Of a stretch of 50,847 nucleotides of DNA, positions 1 to 6,242 are shown one piece after another. The stretch is taken from the IMG/VR virus record IMGVR_UViG_3300035678_000003, positions 1-50,847 of that record; one strand, written 5' to 3'. The DNA is from a virus. The position numbers and the translations under genes are program-made. Under the pieces are notes generated by a model. It saw nothing but the letters and a program-made list of their open reading frames with translations, was not told where the DNA came from and did no database searches. Numbering within the stretch: the stretch's first letter is position 1; each line of letters starts with the position of its first letter.

Positions 1-126
1 ATCGACCAGACCCAGAAAACGGTGATGCTGCACGGCATCGACCATGCGGGGGTCATGCACACAATCCTCATCTTGAAAGGTGCCGATGGCGGTTGGACTG
101 CGGAACGCAGAGAAGGATGGCTATGA
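1..126 (+). CDS. 3' part of the small hypothetical gene that begins at 50613 (duplicate by overlap)
   Basis: This is the second copy of the C-terminal 41 codons of the gene annotated at 50613-50846, present only because the contig ends overlap. The TGA stop overlaps the ATG of the next gene in the ATGA arrangement typical of translational coupling. It should be counted once when the contig is circularised. Confidence 0.85.
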   Translation: MDQTQKTVMLHGIDHAGVMHTILILKGADGGWTAERREGWL

Positions 127-127
127 C
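1..127. repeat. Terminal direct repeat, left copy (contig overlap)
   Basis: These 127 bases are identical to the last 127 bases of the window. An exact overlap of this size at both ends is what a de Bruijn assembler leaves when a contig closes into a circle. The unique length is then 50,720 bp. The repeat lies inside coding sequence (the 3' end of the last gene and the first codons of the next), which argues against a designed terminal redundancy. Confidence 0.95.
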
Positions 128-338
128 CACCACTGCAGCCTACGACGCGGCCAGCCGGAACCACGTGAAAGTGAAATTCGTCCGTACGCCGGACCCGGAC
201 TGCCTGGGCTGCTGGCACTGGTACTGCCCGTGTCACCCCGAGCTGGAGGACCGAGGGCCGGGCCGCGCGATTCTGGCAGCTGTCGCCCTGCACGTGACCA
301 AGTGTCACCCGCCGGGCTCGATCGTCGTGCTACGCTAA
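123..338 (+). CDS. Small Cys-rich zinc-ribbon-like protein
   Basis: A 71-residue protein whose centre carries CLGCWHWYCPCH followed by a His and a Cys near the C-terminus, a pattern suggestive of one bound zinc. The start is the ATG at 123 because it overlaps the upstream TGA and has AGAAGGA about 6 nt upstream; in-frame ATGs at 93 and 117 lack this. It is the last gene of a short rightward operon that starts at the operator-promoter at 49727. The function is unknown; small zinc-ribbon proteins of this kind are common in actinophage early regions and may bind nucleic acid or host proteins. Confidence 0.7.
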   Translation: MTTTAAYDAASRNHVKVKFVRTPDPDCLGCWHWYCPCHPELEDRGPGRAILAAVALHVTKCHPPGSIVVLR

Positions 339-396
339 TGGGGCGCGAATACGTCGGGTAGAAGCGCAGGCAGGGATCCGGCAGGGACCCAAGATT

Positions 397-429
397 GACC
401 CCGGGGCGAAGGGGACCCGTCCCGGGGTC
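397..429 (+). terminator. GC-rich hairpin after the zinc-ribbon gene
   Basis: Nine-bp perfect inverted repeat GACCCCGGG / CCCGGGGTC with a 15-nt loop, about 60 nt after the stop at 338. There is no U-tract, as is usual for actinobacterial terminators. It probably ends rightward transcription. The sequence TGCTACGCTAA occurs on both sides of it (328-338 and 446-456). Confidence 0.5.
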
Positions 430-501
430 GATCGCTGTCCGGACCTGCTACGCTAACCGGGCGTTCGCCAATGCAGCCCGCAGGCCGAGGGGCACACAGA
501 C

Positions 502-533
502 GGGCCCCGGTGGATCCTCTCCCGCCGGGGCCC
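502..533 (-). terminator. Hairpin between convergent genes
   Basis: GGGCCCCGG / CCGGGGCCC form a 9-bp stem just beyond the stop codon of the leftward resolvase gene (539) and 160 nt after the rightward gene. It is followed on the plus strand by TTGTCTT. It can serve both directions. Confidence 0.6.
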
Positions 534-538
534 TTGTC

Positions 539-946
539 TTATGGAGCGTCAGTGCCGCGTAGCATCGAGGTACCGGGAGACGGCCCGTACCAGAATTCGG
601 TGCGAGGGTGGTCACGGTCCAGGTGTAGGCCGACGGTCGAGTACATCGTGATCTGGCTGTCGTCTACCCACAGGATGCCGTTCCCGCAGTCGAGAATGTG
701 CTTCAGCAGATTATCCAGATCGACCACCTGACGCGTCGCCCGATAGAACCGCGCGCCGATGAAGACGTTTCCCGTGAGCAGCGGTAGCTTTCGTTCCTGC
801 AGGGCCTCGCGGGTCCGGACCTCGGCCGCCTTATCCTTCGGGTCCTGGTGCGTCCGGCCCCCGCCCCGGCTGATGCGCGGACGCATCTTGGCGTGCGGCT
901 GCCAGTCCAGGATGAGGTACTCGGGTCCGCCCAGTTCGCTATGCAC
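539..946 (-). CDS. rusA: RusA-like Holliday junction resolvase
   Basis: A 135-residue homologue of the RusA endodeoxyribonuclease family, which cuts four-way DNA junctions symmetrically as a dimer. The family signature is clear: D-L-D-N-L-L-K-H-I-L-D at residues 76-86 followed by WVDDSQI at 93-99, which supply the metal-binding aspartates. The start is a GTG at 946 that overlaps the end of the upstream regulator gene by 8 nt, so the two are translationally coupled and share the promoter at 1231-1249. The role is likely resolution of recombination intermediates or branched DNA before packaging. Placing a resolvase under the regulator's promoter is unusual, because most resolvases sit with replication genes. 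Confidence 0.88.
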   Translation of the reverse strand: MHSELGGPEYLILDWQPHAKMRPRISRGGGRTHQDPKDKAAEVRTREALQERKLPLLTGNVFIGARFYRATRQVVDLDNLLKHILDCGNGILWVDDSQITMYSTVGLHLDRDHPRTEFWYGPSPGTSMLRGTDAP

Positions 947-1223
947 CGGACGGCTCCTCGTTGACCACGGGGGCGAGCTTCTCGGCCGCCGCGAGCTCCC
1001 GCCGGGCGAACTCGTCGGCGTAGGCGCGGTCGACGCCCTCGTGCTGGCGCATCTTCGCCTCGATCTGCTCCTCGATCGACCAGTCGAACAGCTTCGAGAT
1101 GCGCAGGATCAGGTCGGTAGACGGGGTGCGGTTCCCGGACCGAATTCGGCTGATCGTCGCGTGGGAGACACCGAGACTGTCTCCCAGCGCGACGTTTGAC
1201 AGTGCGTTGGTGTCTTCGCTCAT
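939..1223 (-). CDS. XRE-family HTH transcriptional regulator (Cro/CI-like)
   Basis: A 94-residue protein with an N-terminal HTH_3/XRE domain: residues 10-32 read as helix-turn-helix with L-G-V-S-H-A-T-I-S-R-I in the recognition region, and NRTPSTDLILRISKLF follows as the fourth and fifth helices. The rest is a charged helical tail without a peptidase domain. An in-frame ATG at 1232 exists, but the -10 element TACAAT at 1236-1231 would put +1 at about 1223, exactly at the second ATG, so a leaderless mRNA starting MSEDTN is preferred. A variant of the genome-wide palindrome covers this -10, suggesting autoregulation. It is the best candidate for the protein that reads the palindromic operators spread over the genome. 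Whether it is a lysogeny repressor or an early-late switch cannot be told from sequence. Confidence 0.82.
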   Translation of the reverse strand: MSEDTNALSNVALGDSLGVSHATISRIRSGNRTPSTDLILRISKLFDWSIEEQIEAKMRQHEGVDRAYADEFARRELAAAEKLAPVVNEEPSGA

Positions 1224-1230
1224 AGCAACC

Positions 1231-1249
1231 ATTGTACCCTGCGGGTAAA
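1231..1249 (-). promoter_or_regulatory. Operator-promoter of the HTH regulator operon (leftward)
   Basis: Read on the minus strand it is TTTACCCGCAGGGTACAAT. The 3' arm is the extended -10 element GGGTACAAT and the two arms form an imperfect palindrome related to the genome-wide operator. The -10 hexamer ends 7 nt before the ATG at 1223, which predicts a leaderless regulator mRNA. Confidence 0.7.
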
Positions 1250-1295
1250 GTATTCGTCGTGGTAAGCTCGACCAGCCCAGGGGTTTTGGCCAGCC

Positions 1296-1313
1296 GTACC
1301 AGTGTGGTAAAAT
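1296..1313 (+). promoter_or_regulatory. Operator-promoter, rightward (GTACCAGTGTGGTAAAAT)
   Basis: The palindrome GTACCA-N3-TGGTAA overlaps the extended -10 TGGTAAAAT. It faces right, divergent from the regulator promoter. A half-site, TGGTAAGCT (1260-1268), lies between the two. The leader carries the CCTGCC element at 1331-1336 and the gene starts at 1361. Confidence 0.7.
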
Positions 1314-1360
1314 TGTCGCACACCACCTCCCCTGCCGGGACCGAAGCCAAGGAGCTTGAA

Positions 1361-1984
1361 ATGCCGAAGACCACCGAGACCGCGAACCTCCCCCAGTGCG
1401 CTGACCTCTGCGGCATGGCGGTCAACAGCCCGAAGTCGATCTTCCTGCAGGGCCACGACCAGCGGCTGGTGTCGGTGCTGGCTCGCAAGGTCGCCGGGCT
1501 GGAGCACCTCCCCGCCGAGTACGTCGAACTGCTGGGACTGGAGAGCTACGACGAGAGTGGCGACATCCAGGCCCGGATCAACGAGGTTTCGGCCGCTGTC
1601 GGCCGTCGGTTCAGCCCCGCGCTGGCCGCGAAGGCGGACGCGGCGATGATGAGGTTCTGGGCCCTGGGCGAGAAGCGCGCCGCTGCCGCTGCCGCCAAGG
1701 CTGAGCGCCAGAACGCGCCGAAGCCGGAGCGCAAGCCGCGCGCCGCGAAGACTGAGGCCCCGGCCCCCGCCGACGACGCCCCCGCGTCGACGGTCGGCAC
1801 GGTCAAGCGGGCCGCCGGAGTCACGATGGGCAGCCCGGTCAAAGCGAAGATCGGCCGCTGGGTCAAGGACGCCTTCGTGCATGGCATGAACCAGAAGGGC
1901 AGCGTCACCGCCGTCAGCTACACCGACAAGAATGGCAACGACAAGGTCGCGACCGAGGGCAAGTTCACGCTCGTCGTGGAGTGA
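1361..1984 (+). CDS. Basic Ala/Lys/Pro-rich protein of unknown function
   Basis: A 207-residue protein. The first 105 residues look folded and mostly helical. Residues 105-150 are a Lys/Arg/Ala/Pro-rich low-complexity linker, and the last 55 residues form a second small domain ending in a beta-rich KNGNDKVATEGKFTLVVE. The ATG at 1361 has AAGGAG 8 nt upstream; the frame is open further upstream but that region contains the promoter. It is the first rightward gene facing the regulator, so it is probably the first early gene expressed. The basic linker suggests DNA or RNA contact. I do not recognise the family. Confidence 0.75.
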   Translation: MPKTTETANLPQCADLCGMAVNSPKSIFLQGHDQRLVSVLARKVAGLEHLPAEYVELLGLESYDESGDIQARINEVSAAVGRRFSPALAAKADAAMMRFWALGEKRAAAAAAKAERQNAPKPERKPRAAKTEAPAPADDAPASTVGTVKRAAGVTMGSPVKAKIGRWVKDAFVHGMNQKGSVTAVSYTDKNGNDKVATEGKFTLVVE

Positions 1985-2000
1985 CCTTCCTGAATAGAGC

Positions 2001-2045
2001 GCCCCACCCCCGCCGCAGGTGATGCCAACCCGGCGGAGGTGGGGC
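2001..2045. terminator. Bidirectional terminator between convergent genes
   Basis: A strong inverted repeat, GCCCCACC-CCCGCCG against CGGCGGAGGTGGGGC, with a 13-nt loop. It lies between the stop at 1984 (rightward) and the stop at 2055 (leftward) and can end transcription from both sides. Confidence 0.8.
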
Positions 2046-2054
2046 CTCTCCATG

Positions 2055-2369
2055 TTACCGGTTGCGCAGCAGCCGTGCACGACAGACCGAGCTACACACG
2101 AGCGTGAACCCCTCGGGGTAGCTGTGCCGCGCCAGCCAGGCGTATTTGTTGCGGGCACCCTGCGGGGGTGGGTCCGGGACGCCCTCGCGCCACACGAACC
2201 CGCCTGCGGGTACCACCATAAAGTTCGGATAGTCGATCGTCCCACACCAGACGCAGCGGCCCCCGTAAGCCTCGATCGCGTCCATCCGGCGCACGCGGTA
2301 CAGGGTGGTTGCGCCTTTACGGGTGCGCTCGCGCTGAGCCTGCTCGGATTCCTCGAAGGTCTTGGCCAT
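2055..2369 (-). CDS. Small HNH/zinc-finger-like protein
   Basis: A 104-residue basic protein with CVWCG at residues 39-43 and CSSVC at 92-96, which could form a treble-clef zinc site. The spacing and the C-terminal CSSVCRARLLRNR recall small phage HNH proteins, but the catalytic HH/HN residues are not evident, so nuclease activity is doubtful. The ATG at 2369 is 7 nt downstream of an extended -10 element (TGATACACT), predicting a leaderless transcript. It is a single leftward gene in an otherwise rightward early region, as expected of an inserted homing-type or accessory gene. Confidence 0.6.
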   Translation of the reverse strand: MAKTFEESEQAQRERTRKGATTLYRVRRMDAIEAYGGRCVWCGTIDYPNFMVVPAGGFVWREGVPDPPPQGARNKYAWLARHSYPEGFTLVCSSVCRARLLRNR

Positions 2370-2376
2370 GCTAATG

Positions 2377-2385
2377 AGTGTATCA
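2377..2385 (-). promoter_or_regulatory. Extended -10 promoter for the leftward gene at 2369
   Basis: TGATACACT on the minus strand, with hexamer TACACT ending exactly 7 nt before the ATG. No good -35 is visible and the palindromic arm is missing here. The palindrome at 2413-2430 lies only about 30 nt upstream and could still affect it. Confidence 0.55.
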
Positions 2386-2412
2386 CCCGGCTGGCCTAAT
2401 CTTGCCACCTGC

Positions 2413-2430
2413 TTACCACGCTGGTAAGAT
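2413..2430 (+). promoter_or_regulatory. Operator-promoter, rightward (TTACCACGCTGGTAAGAT)
   Basis: Palindrome TTACCA-N4-TGGTAA with extended -10 TGGTAAGAT, predicting +1 near 2437. The leader has CCTGCC at 2446-2451 and GAGAGGA before the ATG at 2472. It probably drives the zinc-finger and Cas4-like genes. Confidence 0.8.
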
Positions 2431-2471
2431 GGGTAATGCTCGACCCCTGCCGCTCCGAGAGGACCCCGCCC

Positions 2472-3068
2472 ATGTCGATCGAGGCCCTGGCCACGCCACA
2501 GTACCCGACCAGTCCCCCGAAGGATGTGCCAGCGAAAATGATGCGAATCTGGCGTTGCAACTTCTGTGCGAGTGGGGTACATGCGAGCTGCCCCGGGGCC
2601 GTCCGAAACGGCACGAAACAGCTCATCCTGTGCTACTGCTGCCGCAACCCGCCCCGGTGTCTCGACTGCGGCATGAGCCGCCCGGACGAGGTCAACCCCG
2701 AGACCTGGTCCTGCCTGGATAAGTCCGGGTGCGAAGGACGGATCGCGGCCCGGCTGACTCAAGCTCCGCTGTGGAACATGCTACAGCAGTGCAAGGTGTC
2801 GTCGACGAACACCCGCCGCTCTCGTCGCTTGGTCGCTGCCGCATTAAAGGAAGCGATCGGTCCCGAGGTCGACGAGTTCGATCGGCCGATTGTCCGGCCG
2901 CCCCGCCAGCCTCGCCCGTCCGCCGGGGTCTGCGAGTGCTGCGGCTCCCCGACCAAGGGGGGCAAATTCCTGCCAGGCCATGACGCCCGAATGAAATCCC
3001 GACTCCGCACCGCTGCCAAGGCTGGCGACGGTACCGCGCAAGCTGAACTCAATAAGCGAGGCTGGTAA
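2472..3068 (+). CDS. Multi-zinc-finger protein
   Basis: A 198-residue protein rich in CxxC pairs. CNFC, CYCC and CLDC cluster in residues 29-66, with further Cys to residue 87. The C-terminus has CECCGSPTKGGKFLPGHDAR, a zinc-ribbon signature that recurs in actinobacterial and actinophage proteins. The middle is basic. The upstream in-frame ATG at 2436 is rejected because it lies at the predicted +1. The stop codon overlaps the next start (TAATG), so it is coupled to the Cas4-like nuclease. It probably binds nucleic acid; the exact role is unknown. Confidence 0.75.
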   Translation: MSIEALATPQYPTSPPKDVPAKMMRIWRCNFCASGVHASCPGAVRNGTKQLILCYCCRNPPRCLDCGMSRPDEVNPETWSCLDKSGCEGRIAARLTQAPLWNMLQQCKVSSTNTRRSRRLVAAALKEAIGPEVDEFDRPIVRPPRQPRPSAGVCECCGSPTKGGKFLPGHDARMKSRLRTAAKAGDGTAQAELNKRGW

Positions 3069-3994
3069 TGCCCAGTAGCATCATCACGGTCCGGCACTCC
3101 GAGATCGCCGACTTCCGGCAGTGTCCCCTCAAACACAAGCTGAACTGGTTCGAGCTCTGGGCGAAGCCGGAGGAGTCGGTAGCTTCGACGATGGGGACCG
3201 CCTGGCACGAGGTGATGGCCGCCCACTACCTCACGATCCGCGAACACCAGCTTCGCGAAGGGAAGTTTCGGCTGTCCAGCCATTACCAGCAGGATGTACT
3301 CGACGCGGTCGACGCCCTGATCGAGAGCGGCATTCACGACGACCTGCAGGAAAACATCTCCTGGATGTACGACGGGCACATCGAGAAGTACGGGTTCAAC
3401 GACGGCTGGGAGATCCTGTCGGCGGAGGAGACCCATACCATCCCGTTCCGGGAGAAGAATGGCCGCGCGTCGCGATTCCACTACCGATGGACCAGTGACC
3501 TGGTGATCCGGGACCACACCTCGTCGGCAAAATCGCGGTACGTGGTGGACCACAAGTCGACGGCGAACAAGCTGCAGCAGGACGAGATCGATCTGATGGA
3601 TAGCCTCGCCCTGTACGTCTGGGCCTGGCGACAGAAGAAGCTCGACATTCTTGCGCCCGTCATCATGCAAGCCCACACCAAGAAGCTGAAGCGGCCCCAG
3701 ACCCTGGGGGAGCGCTTCGCGTGGATGCCGAGCTACCGCACCGAAATTGAGCTTGCGAACGTACAGGCCGAGTGCCTGGGTATCGCGAAGGCGATCCACT
3801 CGAAACTAAACAAAGAGCAGCCGTACTCGTCGCCGGACCCCCGGACCTGCGGCTGGAAGTGCGACTTCAAGGAAGCGCACCTGCTCATGCGTAAATCCAA
3901 AGACCCGGTCCGAACCCTGCCTTCGCTGATGCATTCGCGGGGCTACGTGCAGCGCGAGGAGGTGCCCTCCGGACACGCCCCGCCCCTGGCTTGA
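3068..3994 (+). CDS. Cas4/RecB-family PD-(D/E)XK exonuclease
   Basis: A 308-residue member of the RecB/Cas4 nuclease superfamily. SEIADFRQCPLKHKLNW at residues 11-27 matches the N-terminal signature. GTAWHEVM supplies the motif I His, and VVDHKS with downstream LYVWAW matches motifs II-III and the QxxxY-like helix. C-terminal cysteines (CGWKCDF) can pair with the N-terminal Cys to hold an Fe-S cluster as in Cas4. There is no CRISPR array or other cas gene, so it is a phage recombination nuclease that likely produces 3' single-stranded DNA for the adjacent Sak4-like ATPase and SSB-like protein. The promoter of the next gene starts inside its stop codon. Confidence 0.85.
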   Translation: MPSSIITVRHSEIADFRQCPLKHKLNWFELWAKPEESVASTMGTAWHEVMAAHYLTIREHQLREGKFRLSSHYQQDVLDAVDALIESGIHDDLQENISWMYDGHIEKYGFNDGWEILSAEETHTIPFREKNGRASRFHYRWTSDLVIRDHTSSAKSRYVVDHKSTANKLQQDEIDLMDSLALYVWAWRQKKLDILAPVIMQAHTKKLKRPQTLGERFAWMPSYRTEIELANVQAECLGIAKAIHSKLNKEQPYSSPDPRTCGWKCDFKEAHLLMRKSKDPVRTLPSLMHSRGYVQREEVPSGHAPPLA

Positions 3995-4020
3995 CACGGT
4001 GGTAAACACCGTGGTGTGAT
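3991..4020 (+). promoter_or_regulatory. Promoter with consensus -35 and an operator in the spacer
   Basis: TTGACA at 3991-3996 is a perfect -35, and TGTGAT at 4015-4020 gives an 18-nt spacer. The spacer contains CACGGTG-GTAAA-CACCGTG, a 7-bp perfect inverted repeat made of two overlapping copies of the genome operator core. This is the only operator site with a classical -35, and here the operator lies between -35 and -10 instead of on the -10. Confidence 0.65.
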
Positions 4021-4047
4021 TACGCTACAACTACCCGAGAGGACACC

Positions 4048-5589
4048 ATGCCGAAGCGAGACCGCAGCGCCGCCGCTGCCCCCGCGACACCCGCTCCTGA
4101 GCCCGAGGAGACGCCGGAGGCCACCCCCGCGCCCGTCGAGCCGGAAGCGGCCGAGGAGCCTGCCGACGAGGCTCCCAAGCCCGCACGCCGGGGCCGTCGC
4201 AGCACCCGCGTCGAGGAGGGTGCGAAGTCCGAGGCTGGCGAAGACATGGACGGCGCGGTCGACCCGCGACCGGACGAGGAGCCGGACGAGGCGCAGCAAA
4301 AGCCCGCGCGCCGCCGGGGCCGGACCGCCAAGCCGAAGCCCGAGGGCGACTCCGCCGACGTGGCGGAGGTCGACGAGGCCAAGCAGCGCGAGTACAAGTT
4401 CGCCGACGTGGACGACGCCGAGATCGAGTTCACCTCGCTGGCGGACGCGGACGACTACATCTCCGCCGTGTACTACGGCCGCGAGGGGATGACCAAGACG
4501 ACTTCGGCCGTCATGGCGTCCGCGCTCACGGAGCCCGGCAAAGTCCTGCTGATCAACGCCGAGGGCGGCGCGAAAAAGAAGGCACTGGAGCAGCACGGCG
4601 TCCAGTCCGATCGCGTCATGGTCTGGCCCGCGCCCGGCAAGCGAGTGTCGTTCGCCGGGCTCGAGAAGCTCTTCTACAAGCTGGCCGCCGACCTCGCAAA
4701 GGACAAGGATTCCTGGCTGGCCGTCATCTGGGACTCCGGTACCGAGATCGTGCAAACCGTGCTCGACCAGGTCGTTGAGGGCGTGATCCAGGACCAGGAG
4801 GAGATCATCTCGCGGGCCAAGGGTCGCGCCGGAAACATCAAGATGCGGGACCGTTTCGACAACGACCGGGACGACTACCGGAAGATGTCGAACATGGTCC
4901 GGGGGCTCGTGCGGAAGTTCCGCTACCTCCCGTGCCACTTCATCATGACGGCGCTGCTGCGCAAGGACGAGGACGAGAAGACCCACAAGGTCACGTACAA
5001 CCCCGCGTTCACCCCCGCGCTGCAGACCGACATCCTGGGCTACATGGACTGCGTTTTGTACTGCCAGTCCACGGTATCGGACGGGCAGCCGCTGTTCTAT
5101 GCGATGACAGTCGCGGCGAAGGACGACCGGGCGAAGGACCGGTACAACACGCTGCCGGGAGAGCTGGTCAACCCGACCTTCGACCGCGTCGTCGGCTACA
5201 TCCGGGGCGAGCTGGACCCGGACACCGACCCGATCCAGAAGCTCATGCCCGGCGGTGCCGCCAAGCGCGGCGCAGAGGTCAAGGCCGACGCGCCGAAGCT
5301 CGCCCGTGCGCCGCGTGCCAGCCGCGCCAAGAAGACCGAGCCCGCCCCAGCCGAGCCGAAGGCGGACCCCGAGCCGGAACCTGACGCGGCCAAGGAGTCG
5401 GCCGCCGCGAAAGCCCGCGTTCAGTCCGAGATCGCCGACAAGGAGGGCACCCCTGCCACTCGATCCCGCGCCCGGGTGTCCCGGGCCGCACGGGGAGCCG
5501 CTCAGGCCGACCGCGACAAGGCCAAACCCCGCCCCGGTACCCGGACCACCCGGCCCGTCGTCGGCTACAGTGAAGAACCGCCCTTCTAG
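4048..5589 (+). CDS. Sak4/RecA-like AAA ATPase (recombination)
   Basis: A 513-residue protein with a phage-type AAA_24/RecA-like ATPase core at roughly residues 130-390. The P-loop is GREGMTKTTSA near residue 141, and WLAVIWDSG at about 225 is the Walker B strand. Long disordered tails flank it: a Pro/Ala/Glu and Arg-rich stretch at 1-115 and an acidic-basic stretch at 395-505. This resembles Sak4 single-strand annealing proteins. With the Cas4-like nuclease upstream and the DUF669 protein downstream it forms a recombination/repair set. The tails are longer than in typical 250-350-residue Sak4 proteins. The Thr in GMTKTT replaces the usual Gly of GxGKT, which should be noted when judging activity. 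Confidence 0.8.
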   Translation: MPKRDRSAAAAPATPAPEPEETPEATPAPVEPEAAEEPADEAPKPARRGRRSTRVEEGAKSEAGEDMDGAVDPRPDEEPDEAQQKPARRRGRTAKPKPEGDSADVAEVDEAKQREYKFADVDDAEIEFTSLADADDYISAVYYGREGMTKTTSAVMASALTEPGKVLLINAEGGAKKKALEQHGVQSDRVMVWPAPGKRVSFAGLEKLFYKLAADLAKDKDSWLAVIWDSGTEIVQTVLDQVVEGVIQDQEEIISRAKGRAGNIKMRDRFDNDRDDYRKMSNMVRGLVRKFRYLPCHFIMTALLRKDEDEKTHKVTYNPAFTPALQTDILGYMDCVLYCQSTVSDGQPLFYAMTVAAKDDRAKDRYNTLPGELVNPTFDRVVGYIRGELDPDTDPIQKLMPGGAAKRGAEVKADAPKLARAPRASRAKKTEPAPAEPKADPEPEPDAAKESAAAKARVQSEIADKEGTPATRSRARVSRAARGAAQADRDKAKPRPGTRTTRPVVGYSEEPPF

Positions 5590-5658
5590 GGACGGGCTCG
5601 CCGAGCTCCTTCCCGAGACACAAGAACGCTTCATGCACGTGATGAGAGGAAACTGACC

Positions 5659-6087
5659 ATGGTTATGGTACCCGACGAGGTCCTGGAAGTCCTGGACTCG
5701 GGCGCGGACGAGCGCACCGAATTCGAGACGCTGCCGGAGGGCCACTACCTCTGCCAGATCGAAAAGATCGTCGAGAAGGACGGCAAAGAGTACCCGTACA
5801 TGGAGTGCGAGTGGAAGGTATTGCAGCCGCGCGAGCACAAGGGCCGCAAGCTGTGGGACAATATCTCGTTCAACCCGAAGGCCGCCTTCAAGGTCCGGGC
5901 GCTGTTCGACGCGTTCGACTACGACTACGACTCGGACACCGACGAGTTCGTGCAGGAGAAGGAACAGGCCGTCCTGTACGTGAAGCAGGAGATCCAGGAG
6001 CAGGGCAAGAAGAAGGGCCAGCTTCGCGAAGTGGTCGACGAGGTCCTCCCGGCCGACGAGGAAAACATGGACCTCGTCGAGGAGTAG
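5659..6087 (+). CDS. DUF669-family, single-strand-binding-like protein
   Basis: A 142-residue acidic protein with the pattern LPEGHYLCQIEKI, a central WKVLQPREHKGRKLWDNI and NPKAAFKVRALFDAF, typical of the phage DUF669 family found beside Sak4-type ATPases and thought to act as ssDNA-binding proteins. The C-terminus is strongly acidic (DEENMDLVEE), like SSB tails that recruit partners. The ATG at 5659 has GAGAGGA 8 nt upstream. It lies in the same transcript as the ATPase. Confidence 0.78.
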   Translation: MVMVPDEVLEVLDSGADERTEFETLPEGHYLCQIEKIVEKDGKEYPYMECEWKVLQPREHKGRKLWDNISFNPKAAFKVRALFDAFDYDYDSDTDEFVQEKEQAVLYVKQEIQEQGKKKGQLREVVDEVLPADEENMDLVEE

Positions 6088-6104
6088 CAGGGCTAGACTG
6101 ATCA

Positions 6105-6207
6105 GTGGCGCACCCGCGCGGGAGTCGGTCGGGGCCGACGACGGCGCACCCGTAACAGGGTAGGCGGGCCGGGGGTAGTGACTCCTGGGCCCGCCGGGGT
6201 GCGCCAC
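6105..6207 (+). ncRNA. Predicted four-helix structured leader RNA
   Basis: An 11-bp closing stem, GTGGCGCACCC (6105-6115) with GGGTGCGCCAC (6197-6207), encloses three hairpins: GTCGG/CCGAC (6124-6139), ACCC/GGGT with loop GUAACA (6148-6161), and GGCGGGCC/GGCCCGCC (6163-6195). All stems are perfect Watson-Crick. It fills the 155-nt gap between the SSB-like gene and the primase-helicase, and CCTGCC plus AAGGAG follow just before the start at 6243. It could be a cis-regulatory leader, a processing site or a trans-acting RNA. Base pairing is seen directly; the function is inference. Confidence 0.5.
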
Positions 6208-6242
6208 ATCCTTTCTCACCACCCTGCCGAGCAAGGAGCACG

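Noticed and set aside
446-456. TGCTACGCTAA as a promoter for a short RNA ending at the hairpin 502-533
   Set aside because: It could be an extended -10 (TGCTACGCT), but the same 11-mer at 328-338 is inside a coding end and no conserved product is evident, so I did not call it.
2436-2471. ATG at 2436 as start of the multi-zinc-finger gene
   Set aside because: It lies at or before the predicted +1 of the operator-promoter and has no ribosome site; the ATG at 2472 does.
3068-3994. CRISPR-associated Cas4
   Set aside because: No repeat array, cas1 or cas2 is present; phage Cas4-like nucleases normally act in recombination.
6105-6207. tRNA or tmRNA gene
   Set aside because: No TΨC-loop sequence, no anticodon arm of correct size and the closing stem is 11 bp.
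3943-6234. Long open frame on the minus strand (763 codons) opposite the Sak4-like and SSB-like genes
   Set aside because: It is the antisense of GC-rich coding sequence, low-complexity, and overlaps two well-supported genes. The same holds for other long antisense frames in the window.
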